From: Puccinia triticina
Lineage: Eukaryota; Basidiomycota; Pucciniomycetes; Pucciniales; Pucciniaceae
NCBI RefSeq assembly: GCF_026914185.1
Contig: NC_070573.1
Span: 1,860,001-1,924,000 of the forward strand
Direction: 5' to 3'
Length of the DNA stretch: 64,000 nt
Shown: positions 11,834 through 20,934 of the stretch, piece by piece
Position numbering within the stretch: the first letter of the stretch is position 1
Layout: each line of letters begins with the position of its first letter
Program-made: the position numbers and the translations under genes
Notes under the pieces: model-generated
The model's input: only the letters and a program-made list of their open reading frames with translations
The model's database searches: none
Told to the model about the DNA's origin: nothing

Positions 11834-11919
11834 GCGTCTGTAGCCTAGTTGGTAAAGGCAGCACTCTAGTATGTGTCTAAGCATAGCTGAGGTTGTGAGT
11901 TCGACTCTCACCAGACACA
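11834..11919 (+). tRNA. tRNA-like class II sequence, probably a tRNA pseudogene
   Basis: 86 nt. The acceptor strands GCGTCTG and CAGACAC pair at 6 of 7 positions. The D arm is GCC...GGC and contains TAGCCTAGTTGG, an exact A-box match. The T arm GTGAG-TTCGACT-CTCAC is perfect (B-box like). Between them the anticodon stem pairs weakly around a loop with TAG, and AGC-ATA-GCT could be the variable arm of a Leu/Ser-type tRNA. The weak anticodon arm and the position inside a retrotransposon (antisense to it, between gag and pol) suggest a captured or degenerate copy, or the head of a SINE. Confidence 0.4.
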
Positions 11920-12084
11920 TCTTCATTTTACAGTCTCTACAATTTTTGATTGAAACTTCTGAAGAAACTGAGAGTAGTGAAGCTGGGTGAGAGGAAAGTT
12001 GAGGGGTCGATGAGCCAGAAGCCGATCCGCCGGTGAAAAGTCGCGACCCTTGATTAAGACTGCCGGCTAATGGATTGGCTCCAT

Positions 12085-14226
12085 TCATAAAAAATGCTTA
12101 TCCACATGTGGGTCTTTTTTGAGGCGCCCGCAATGAACCAAGACGCCCTTCCAACCATGAGCGGGGAACTCTCGCTCCCATCTTCCTTTGTCAACTGGAC
12201 AGAGTGTGACTTTGATATTTCTTCTGTTCGAGTCAGGCAGGATGATCCGCTCGCCAGCCGTCGGAGAAAACATAAGAGTGGCTCTGAAATCCATCAAAAA
12301 CGGGCGTCCTAAGATGAACGGCCCGTCCGCCCGCGTAATCCAGAAATGACAAGTGCCCACAATGGAACGACCCACGCGAATGGGCACGTCCTTGGCGATT
12401 CCGATAAGCTCACATGCTTGGTTGTTTATCCCATAAACTGCCGAGCTGAAGTTGACCCTTCGCGTGAGATTCAACTTGACTGCCATGGAATTGGAGATCA
12501 GATTGAGTTGCAAACCCGAGTCAACCAACGGCAACGAGATTGCCTCCTCATCTCCTACGCTACAGTTGAGATAACCGAGGGGGCAGGAGTACAAATTTGG
12601 ATTGAAAACTCCGCTTGGGTCAATTCCTTCGGCCAGAGTTCCCGAGTTTACCTTCAAATCTTCGCAACCAACCTCCACGCGGCGGCGTGAAACCCACTTC
12701 TTTACCTTGTCCAAGACGGCTGGCGACACGGAACAGATCTCCCCAACAGTCGTAGTCACGGGGAGCTCGAAAATTTTCTTAACCAGCCCCTCAACGGCGT
12801 CGGGATGGTTGCGAGAAACCTCGCGCTCGAACCTGACCTTAGACTGGGAGCCGGGGACTTTAGGAGGGGCAGCTGGACGCGCTACGGACTCCTTTGGTGG
12901 GAGAAACTCCGGATCTGGCTCGTTCATGATTCTATTGAAAAGCTCCGGCTCACTATCTTCTTGACGTCGCGAGGGGTCCGAGACACTGACTGGCGTCTTT
13001 CGCAACGGTCTTTTTGCCTGGGAAACTGGAACCTGCGGCGCCTTAAAAGGCCGCGCCTCTTTGTGGCGCTTCCTTGCCGCGGGGTCGGACTCATATGCAC
13101 CTGCAAAGGATTGGGAAGAAACAGCAGGAGGGAACCAAGGGTCTAGCGACCCACAGCTCGCCTTGTATTTGGTAGAGATGACACCTGAAGCCCGTTGAGT
13201 CGGAGCATTAGGTCTAGGCGCGGAAGAGGACTGAGTTGGCTGAAAGGAGGCCACCACGTGCCTAATTGGCCAACTACGGTCGAACGGAATCAGAGCCCCA
13301 TTTGGGAGGAAAAAAATTGTTCCCCTTTGCTCCACCAGCCCAGCTTCCTTGTCCTTCACTAGCTCCTGACATCGCGAGGTCCCATAATTTTCCCGATGGC
13401 AGTAGTAGCAGACCAGCGGAGGGCGATCCGCAGACGTTGACGCTTTTCCCGGTATGGCTGCAATCTTCTGATCAATTTTATTTTTGAAAGCTTCCAACAT
13501 CCTTGAAAGCTCATCCATGGTTGTGGCCGGTTTTGAAGGCACCTGGACTTCCTTGGGTCGACGCTCCTCGCCCATCTTCTTCATAACCAAATTGCCCTCC
13601 TGAAATGGAGGTGATGCGACAGGCTGGCCAGTTCTTGACTCCTCAAAAGTGAGCGCCGTTTGCTCCTTCATCACAGCGTCCACCAAATCTTTGAGAATTT
13701 TGAAGGTTGGTAGCTTAAACCGATGGTCCAAGGTTGTTACCATTGTGCCATCGCGGATCAGCTTCTTTTGAATCTCGTCCTGAATGGCGGTCAAGAAGGC
13801 TTGATAGTAGGAGTTCCGAATCTCCTCCACCGAGTCAATATGAGCCATGGAGAGCAGATAAGAATGAATTGGTTCCCACGTCTGCCAAAATGTCTGATAT
13901 TCCACCGCCGACGACACGTCGCCCTTGGCAGCCCATTCTTGAACTAGCGAAGTAAGATCTTGTGTTGTGAACCAAGCGGTGTCCACCTGGCCCCAATAAG
14001 CTATCATGGCCGCTTTGAGTTTCGTCCAGTCGGGAGGGCTGAATCCTTCCAAGGTCTCTAGGATGTTGAGCAGCTCGTCTGTAGCAAGGAAGAGCCAGAT
14101 CTGCTTGGCCATGTCGAGTTCGGTAGCCTTGTTCAAACCGGCCACCATCTCATAGGTTTCGATAAACCTCTCAACCTTGGTCCCGTCAAAGCACAGGCGC
14201 TTGTTCGGCGACTTAATCTTGACCAT
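12085..14226 (-). CDS. Gypsy gag with C-terminal aspartyl protease
   Basis: 713 codons, uninterrupted, starting MVKIKSPNKRLCFDG. The N-terminal half is a capsid-like helical region. A nucleocapsid knuckle near residues 274-287 reads CYYCHRENYGTSRC, that is CX2CX4-Y-X4C with Tyr where the CCHC consensus has His. Near residue 570 the retropepsin motif LPLVDSGLQLNLI is followed by the flap/second-lobe motif FILGRPFL. Gag and protease are therefore in one frame, and pol would need splicing, reinitiation or frameshifting. The start lies 43 bases downstream (element sense) of splice-donor module 4. An intact gag alongside a broken pol would fit a copy mobilised by proteins from relatives. Confidence 0.88.
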   Translation of the reverse strand: MVKIKSPNKRLCFDGTKVERFIETYEMVAGLNKATELDMAKQIWLFLATDELLNILETLEGFSPPDWTKLKAAMIAYWGQVDTAWFTTQDLTSLVQEWAAKGDVSSAVEYQTFWQTWEPIHSYLLSMAHIDSVEEIRNSYYQAFLTAIQDEIQKKLIRDGTMVTTLDHRFKLPTFKILKDLVDAVMKEQTALTFEESRTGQPVASPPFQEGNLVMKKMGEERRPKEVQVPSKPATTMDELSRMLEAFKNKIDQKIAAIPGKASTSADRPPLVCYYCHRENYGTSRCQELVKDKEAGLVEQRGTIFFLPNGALIPFDRSWPIRHVVASFQPTQSSSAPRPNAPTQRASGVISTKYKASCGSLDPWFPPAVSSQSFAGAYESDPAARKRHKEARPFKAPQVPVSQAKRPLRKTPVSVSDPSRRQEDSEPELFNRIMNEPDPEFLPPKESVARPAAPPKVPGSQSKVRFEREVSRNHPDAVEGLVKKIFELPVTTTVGEICSVSPAVLDKVKKWVSRRRVEVGCEDLKVNSGTLAEGIDPSGVFNPNLYSCPLGYLNCSVGDEEAISLPLVDSGLQLNLISNSMAVKLNLTRRVNFSSAVYGINNQACELIGIAKDVPIRVGRSIVGTCHFWITRADGPFILGRPFLMDFRATLMFSPTAGERIILPDSNRRNIKVTLCPVDKGRWEREFPAHGWKGVLVHCGRLKKDPHVDKHFL

Positions 14227-14268
14227 TGTGGCGGATTCTAAGGAGAAAACTGACGGACAATGGGGTGC

Positions 14269-14343
14269 GGCTCACAGCGTGGCTAGGTGGCTTTTTGACG
14301 ATGTGTAGAAGACCCCGGAGGTGCACTAATGGAAGGGACTTAC
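14269..14343 (-). promoter_or_regulatory. Splice-donor module, copy 4 (gypsy 5' leader)
   Basis: In element orientation GGGGTAGAA is followed by GTAAGTCCC (14343), then GTGCACCTCC, and an end at CGCTGTGAGCCGC shortly before the gag ATG. It is positioned as a leader intron. Confidence 0.5.
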
Positions 14344-14645
14344 TTCTACCCCTCCTTTGCCCCGCGACTGAACACTAAAAAAAAGAAACAATAAAGAGAA
14401 GAAATTGATGTCGATCTTGATCCTGAAACAAGAATTTGAGACGTTGACGCTCCAAATCCAACAAGAGCGAAATTGAGGATTGGAACCGGCCAAGCGCCGC
14501 AAATGATTGGATGGATAGGACTTGATGAGCCAGAAGATCCAAATTAGGTTCAGTAGAGATTCTTGGAGATTTGATGGATGATAGAAGAAAAAAAAAAAAA
14601 AAGAAAGAGAGAAATATAACCGCCAGAAGCCTCAAAACCACAGTA

Positions 14646-14695
14646 CGAGACTGTAAATCTTGAGGTCGCTGGTTTGATCCCGGCTCGGGGGACCA
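14646..14695 (-). promoter_or_regulatory. Primer-binding site copied from the 3' half of tRNA-Tyr
   Basis: Three bases inside the 5' LTR the minus strand begins TGGTCCCCCGAGCCGGG. The plus strand of the same segment is a tRNA 3' half: anticodon arm CGAGA-CTGTAAA-TCTTG (anticodon GTA, Tyr), variable AGGTC, T arm GCTGG-TTTGATC-CCGGC, acceptor strand TCGGGGG, discriminator A and CCA. Normal primer-binding sites match only 12-18 nt; here about 50 nt match. Confidence 0.75.
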
Positions 14696-14698
14696 AAT

Positions 14699-15446
14699 AT
14701 GGAGCTTTGTCCGGTGCTAGGCCAGCAACAGCGCTGGGAGGGGAAAAGTGCCGGGTGGCTGCCCTCACGGATGGTCCGAGGATGAGGCTGGGGATTCAAG
14801 GTGATAGCTTGTTGTTGGGTGGTTTTGAGAGTTCGCCGAGGGTTGGATTCTTGGCGGCGGTTTTGTTGAGGATTCCGAGATGATTTGAGTGGCTTGTCGA
14901 AGGGAAAGGGATTCGTAGAAATCGGACTACGGACTCTAGACTCGAGATGGCGGATCAGAATGCCATGCCGCTCCCCTCCTCCAAGTTCTGCGAACTTGGA
15001 CTCGGGAGGCAACATGTCACGTACATTTCATCATCTCCTTGCGCGCCGTGCGCGCGCACACAACACAACACACAGAAAAAAAAAAACAAGAATCAAAAAG
15101 AAAAACAAAAAAAGTAGAACCAAAAGAAAACAGCACAACAGATCACACAGCCTAAGGGATGAGAAAGACATGACACACACCAAAGAGAAGAAAGAAAAGA
15201 AATAGACCAAAAGCAAAAGACAGAGAATAAAACCCACAGCGCAAGCTGTGTTAGGACCAAGAAAAAGGAAGGAGGAGGGAGATAGAGAGGAGAGTAGAGA
15301 ATAGGGAAAAAAAAAGAAAGGAGAAATGAATGAACTGAGAGCCTTGAGCCTTGAGAGTCTTGAGTTTGAAAGCCTTGATCTTGAGAGGAGTGCCGGTGAA
15401 ATTGGAGAACTGAGAAATGATTTGACTACCGAGTTTGAACACCACA
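14699..15446 (-). repeat. 5' LTR of the gypsy element
   Basis: 748 bp, the partner of 6509-7256. It is upstream of gag in element orientation and so carries the promoter. It is followed on the outside by target duplication CCGGT and the resumed hairpin minisatellite. Confidence 0.92.
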
Positions 15447-15687
15447 CCGGTTGGCTAGAGTACGTAGTCATTGATTGGGAGGGATTCCTCCCGGTTGACT
15501 AGTGTGAATAGTCATTGACTCGGAGGCATTCCACCTGGTCAACTAATAATGCCTCCCAGTCAACTAGAGTATAGATTCATTGACCAGGAGGGATTCCTCC
15601 CGGTTAAATGTTGTGAATAGCTGTTTACTGGGAGGGATTCTCCTGGTCAACACATTTGTATATAGTTTTTGACCGGTGTGTATGGTT
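15447..15687. repeat. Hairpin minisatellite, right part
   Basis: Continuation of the array at 6015-6508, with GGGAGGGATTCCTCCC-type units and TAGTGTGAATAGTCA-type spacers. It abuts the truncated end of the hAT element. Confidence 0.72.
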
Positions 15688-18579
15688 ATTGGAACATCTT
15701 GAACTCACCTGGACAACATAATGCGTCCAGCGCCATGTGGACGAGGCCACCATGCATGTTCCCGGATCTCTTCTGGTGAAGCCACCACTTGATCGGGTTC
15801 ACAGGTTCGATTCCGTCAAGGATGAGTCCTCCTCCTAGCCAGACATCCAATGCATCAGTTGGGCAGTTTCCTCCTTGTGCGGCAGCAGCATCGCCCAAGC
15901 CCGCAAGCATACTTGTCCTGGGCTGTGATGAGATACAAGAGAAATTCCAAATGAGTAAGCAGGTCGTTCATGGAGTTCTAAGCAGAATTTGACCTACCTT
16001 GGAAGTCGAAGCTGGGACCGTCCCGGGATTAGTTGGTTGTTTGGGCTTGTAAAAGGAAACCCACATTTCCCGCGCTAGTTGTATGGCTTCGGCGATCCAT
16101 TTGGGTTCCCATTTCGCCAATTTGAAGTACTCGTCCTTGAAAGATGGGTGCATCACTTAAAGAGAATATCATATGTTAGAAATCTAATAAGAAGGAAAAC
16201 AAAAAAGAGAATTGTACTTACAAATAGCAATTCTGTACAGAGGGGATGAGTCGGTTAAGCTGTAGTACTTGTTTGTAATTTTTAATCCATGTCGACAGGC
16301 ATTTCTCAGTGCCGGAGGATAACTTTGATCACTGATAATAGTTGATAGGTGTTCAGTGATTTGGTCGATGTAGATAACTATGTTTGATAGGCGAGCTGAA
16401 CCCGCATTGGAAACTTGGAGGGTTAATTCGTTGAAAAGACCAAGGACATGCACCAAATCTTGTGCCAATTTGAAATCCAATCGATCCAAGTGATGTTTGC
16501 GCTTGAGTCCATGTCGTTTATGGCGCTGCCACTCAAGACTTCAAAGTAAGTCAGTTGATTGAATCCAACTCAAACGGAAAGAGTAGAAGCGAGAACATAC
16601 ACAGCAGCTTCACAACGAACAATACTTTTGATTTGGTAGAAAGTTGAGTTCCATCGCGTTCAAACGTCTCTCTCCACATTATGCGGAGTCTCACACTGTT
16701 TCTCTTGACAAATCTCCACGAACTCGGCTTTTGAATTCGGGGAGAATCTCAATTTCTTAGCAATTCTACGAAACTGCGGAAGAGATGTGAAGGATATTAT
16801 GTTAGTTGATGCTCAATGAGTTAGAAATTGAAAGGCTGACCTTAGCCAATGTTTGTTTGCAAGAGTCAGTTGTATAACTGTCTCCTTCATCTTCTTCGCT
16901 AGCTTGGTCAATGTTGGCTTCACTCAGGGAATCATTATTGTCAAAATCTTGTCCAGGAACGCTTTGAATATCGCTATCTTCGTCTATTAAGGCGGTGGAA
17001 TCAGCCCTGTTGGCGTGGGAAATGCTAGAAGGGATTTAATGCAAGAAGAAAGAGGTCAATGAGTGAAATGGAAGGAGGTCTGAGGGGAAATTCAATTCGG
17101 AATTACCCTCTGATTTGCTCCTCAATATCTACATCCTCAGAGCAAGAATCATCCGAGTCACCATCAGCAGAAACGCAGATTTTGTTAGTAGAAGTTTGTC
17201 GCTTTTGAGTACCAAACGGCCGGAGGATCGCCTGGACTATTAAATTGAGTATGTGCGCGAAGCACCGAATCCAGCTTGGCTCGCCCCTAAACCTTGGCCA
17301 TTTGAGCTTCTTGAGCTCCTTCACCATAACCTCGTTGTTTTTTGCGTTGTCGCTCACAAGCCCGCAAATCTACAGAGTCAAGTTTTGTTATATCAGCATT
17401 CAAAATTAGAATATATATAATAAATCTTGGCTCACCCGATCCTGAATTCCAAACCTATCTGCAACTAAAGCTACTGTCTTAGCCAAGTACTCACCCGTGT
17501 GTCTTTGAGAAAGCCTAACAAAGTCTAGAGGCATAGCCTCTAGACTGATATCCTTGGGGCCAGCTTCGGCTAATCGGTAGACGACTATTCCCAAGATGTC
17601 GAATCCGTTTGGCGACTGCCAAGCATTGACTCCAAGATATAAAGCGCCTTTGTGTTCCTACCGATAGAATAATGATTATCAGAAAGCAATAAAAAAACGA
17701 AATGAATGAAAGAATAAAGAGCAACCCACACTTAAGACACCACGGTAGTTGCTTTGAATCGCTGAATAGAGCATATGAATATGCTTGGAAACGTCCTGAG
17801 GTCTTGGTAGATTCTTGAGGACCGTGGGATGGAGGATAGCCTTGTGGCTTGGATCAGTAAGCGCCGAGAACGGCCTTGCTGCTTCAGCACACCATACTGC
17901 GCAGAGTTGAGGAACCTGAAGCCTAAATATCAGCAGCTGAGATTTCAGTTCTCCAAACAAGGACCTCTTGACGTACCTCTTTGGCTTGCAAGTCGCCAGT
18001 TCCGGAAATCCCGAGACTACCCAGCGAGTGACTAGATTTGGTTTCACGTTGTTTTCGGATGCAGAGGGACGCATGCTTGTTTAGATTGCTACAAGAAGAG
18101 TCCGCGGTCGGACGATTAATTTTAATGCCGCACCTAGACAAGGAATAAAATAGATTCAGAATTGAATAAATATTGTTTATTATGAATAAAATACTCACAA
18201 TTTGCAAGGATAGGCAATCATTCGCCTTCCATGCTTATCCAATTGATTGGAAAGCTCGGGCACACCATACGAAGCGTAACTGGAACTGTTCGAGTTTGAA
18301 GCGACTTTCTGAGCTCGATCTATACAAAAGAATAATATTGAGTCAGAATTGTATATGAGAGAAAAAATGAGGAATTAAAGATACTCACATAACTCTTCCT
18401 TGTCGGTGTCGGTCATCATTTGACAAAGTTCAGAGGGTGGGATGCTGGTGCTCTTTGGAGGATGGACATCTGTATTTACTTCTTGGCTAGTGGTTTGACT
18501 TAATTCTTCTTCCGGATTACCTTGGATTGATGATGCTTGAGATGATTGTGGTTTGTGTCGTTTGCGGGTGGAAGCCATG
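15688..18579 (-). pseudogene. hAT-family transposase (truncated, with nonsense codon)
   Basis: Intron-containing. The N-terminus MASTRKRHKPQSS at 18579 leads to a BED-type zinc finger (PCKLCGIKI ... NKHASLC) near 18120-18250, then KGALYLGVNAWQ-type sequence and the RNase H-like core: VSDNAKNNE (conserved Asp), FAHILNLIVQAI, and TRWNSTFYQI. A TGA directly before TRWNST (about 16665) replaces the Pro of the second copy (RDVPTRWNST). The hAT dimerisation domain is absent because of the 3' truncation. The paralogue at 56101-59275 aligns over the full length, with similar exon boundaries. Likely inactive. Confidence 0.82.
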
Positions 18580-18889
18580 GTGGAGATGTCCGGTTGAGCT
18601 AGAGTAGGTCCGGTCTGCAAGGTGAGGATATAACATATACATCATGACATCCGCTACTGCTTTGATGACAGTGCTGTGTATGTCATATGTCACAGGCTAC
18701 CCAGCTGCGGGACTATAATAGGTGGTGGGCGGTATCTCTGGGAGGTACCCAGGTACCGCACCGCTTCTCTCCCAAAAGCTTGTACCTCACACCGCACCCG
18801 GCACCGCCTGGCGGGTGCGCAACGGGTGCAAGGGGTACCTGCCAAGCGGTGTGGGGTACCCCCCAACAGGTACCGAATGTTCATCTCTA
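15688..18889 (-). mobile_element. hAT transposon 1, truncated at its 3' end
   Basis: The outer end at 18889 is the hAT-type terminus TAGAGATGAACATT (minus strand), followed by GC-rich subterminal GGTACC repeats. The other end is missing: coding sequence breaks at a splice donor at 15688 next to the minisatellite. The insertion lies within coding exon sequence of family copy B; the flank CTCAAACC at 18890 would be its target duplication. Confidence 0.78.
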
Positions 18890-20115
18890 CTCAAACCAGA
18901 AGATGTGATGAAGTTCAAACAATTTTTACATGATGGAGGAGCAGAAATTAAAAATGACTTTACTGGAGTACCCTGGAAGTTAAGTCATAAATATATTGGA
19001 AATGACCTCAAGGATTGGAAGAAGAGAACATTTGGAAAAAGTGAGCTTCATGTTTCTCCTATCAAATCCCTCTGACCCTGTTTGTCAGTTTTATAATCAA
19101 GTGTAATAAATGTAGTGAATTCAGGTGAAAGCTTTTTGAGACCTGAGCCATTGCAGGAAATGTTTTCACATTGTTTATCACACTTGATTGTTGCACAACA
19201 AACAGGGTCTTAATCTTGTGTTGAATGATTACACAGATATCTGACAAATAGACCATTCTACTCTTTGGAGTATTTCTTATCACCAGTGCCCCTGAAGCTT
19301 GAGAAAAGGATCATGTAGGTACTTTTTGATCATAAATCAAGGCCTTCTTTGGACAAACCTTTTATACGCAATAAATTTTGAAGTTTGCCACTGATTGTGT
19401 TATATACATATATTGTATATTGCACAATTTAGGGCTGAACTTAGTTTATAAAGTATAAAAAGGTGTCCATAGGGGGAATAAAAATACAACATCATGATTT
19501 GGAAAGATTAAATTGACATTCAAAATGCCAAAAACTTCACAGGTCATTTGAACAATTTGATAAGGTCGCAAAGAAATATTTTGGCCAGGATTACAAAGAC
19601 TATGCAACTATTGTAAAAGCGTTTAAAGGGCAGCATATCTGGATGCCACAGCTTCTTTCTGCTACCTTGAAATCTCAACTTCATCACGGCAACTTGTGAG
19701 TATTTTTAGTCATGGCTAAGTTATTTCATGCCCAGAAAGTATTTATGCAGATTTTGACATTTGAATTTCTTCATAAAGGCCCAATAGATATTCTGTTCAT
19801 CCTGAACTTCTAAGAAATCTTCAAAAAGAATATGAAGCAAGATTTAGCCTGTATGTATCATTGCATTTTCTATATTTCAAACCAAAAGAACAACACTAAA
19901 CTAATGAACACTTCAAAACCAACTTCCAAAAAAAAGCAACTTGAACGAAGTACTGGACATGTTCCAAGCAGAATTGAAAGGTGAACAGAGAGAAAGTTTT
20001 AAAGAGTATGCAGTGGTGCAATATAAGAGAACAGCAGATGCACATTGGGTTCCTGAAGACGTTCAAACACTTCTTGCTGCTTGGAAAAAGAGCAAAACTA
20101 TTTGCCAAAGGTTTG
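18890..20115 (+). pseudogene. Truncated member B of the unknown gene family
   Basis: Blocks corresponding to member A: 18893-19040 (LKPEDVMKFKQF, WKLSHKYIGNDLKDW), 19543-19695 (RSFEQFDKVAKKYF, HIWMPQLLSATL), 19787-19850 and 19936-20110 (ESFKEYAVVQYKRTAD, WVPEDVQTLLAAW). The 5' half is missing because the hAT element ends exactly at residue LKPED of the shared sequence. Splice-like junctions between blocks are preserved. No known domain recognised. Confidence 0.6.
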
Positions 20116-20934
20116 TGCAAACCTTTTGGAACTACTGATTCAACTCTTTGGAAATGCAAAGGTGGTGTCGCCATTTTTGTTGCTGTAACTCCCCATTCCA
20201 GCTTTGTGATCCTTATAATACCAAATGTCTTGATCTCAGGTCACATTGAAGCTGGTTGAAATGATTTGATTCATTGATTAAAGCACCTGGCAGTTTCTTC
20301 CCTTGTTAATGCGCATGGCTTGTTCTCTCTTTTATTTTTCCTTGATTGATTTCCTTATAATTTTCCCGGTGCATCTATTATTCCAACTTCCAACTTTCCT
20401 TTAGTGTCACACAATCACCAACTTCTCACTTGGCACAACTGGTTATCTTTAATTCACTTTTTGGGTATATTTTTCTTTCATCCATCAAGATTCATGCTGA
20501 TTGAATCAAGTCAACAGTCTCTACACTGAGCCAACTCTCTTTGATTGCATTTATGGTTTAGCCTCTGGCACCCGGCACCGCCTGGCGGGCAGCTGAGGGC
20601 AGATTACAATGCACGCTGTCTGGTTATTAAGACTAGTCTGGGCCGTCCGTCAAGACTGTATGTACGGTTTCAATGATCATCACTCCTGGCCATCGAGAGT
20701 GCACAGTTTCGATGACCAGGGGGATTGTGTGATGTTCCAGTCCGCGCTATTCGAGCCCTGTGGCCATTGTTTTTTTAGGGGCTCTTTGCTTGTTAAGTTA
20801 GCCTAACACCGGTGCTATGTGTGGTGCGGTTAGGGTTTGTGTAAGTTGGCACAGTCCATCGCCCTCGTCCTCGATTTCCTCGATTTCCTCGATTTCCTCC
20901 TCCAACCACGAAAAACGGAAAAACCCAAACAAGC
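20116..20934. other. Intergenic region and promoter of the SIZ gene
   Basis: The first 450 bases continue the duplicated 3' flank shared with 4300-4905. A short GC-rich CACCCGGCACCGCCTGGCGGG motif at about 20568 resembles hAT subterminal repeats. The last 150 bases hold a triplicated CTCGATTTC run just before the ATG. Confidence 0.45.

Larger units (their letters stand above)
6509..15446 (-). mobile_element. Complete Ty3/gypsy LTR retrotransposon, minus strand
   Basis: Two direct repeats of 748 bp bound the element, and a 5-bp target duplication CCGGT flanks it (6504-6508 and 15447-15451). By eye the LTRs differ at about five positions (over 99 percent identical), so the insertion is recent. 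Reading on the minus strand: 5' LTR, a primer-binding site copied from tRNA-Tyr, gag with a protease motif, an inter-ORF region, pol (RT, RNase H, integrase), then 3' LTR. Pol has two in-frame TGA codons and a MITE insertion, so this copy is not autonomous. It landed in a hairpin minisatellite. Confidence 0.93.
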
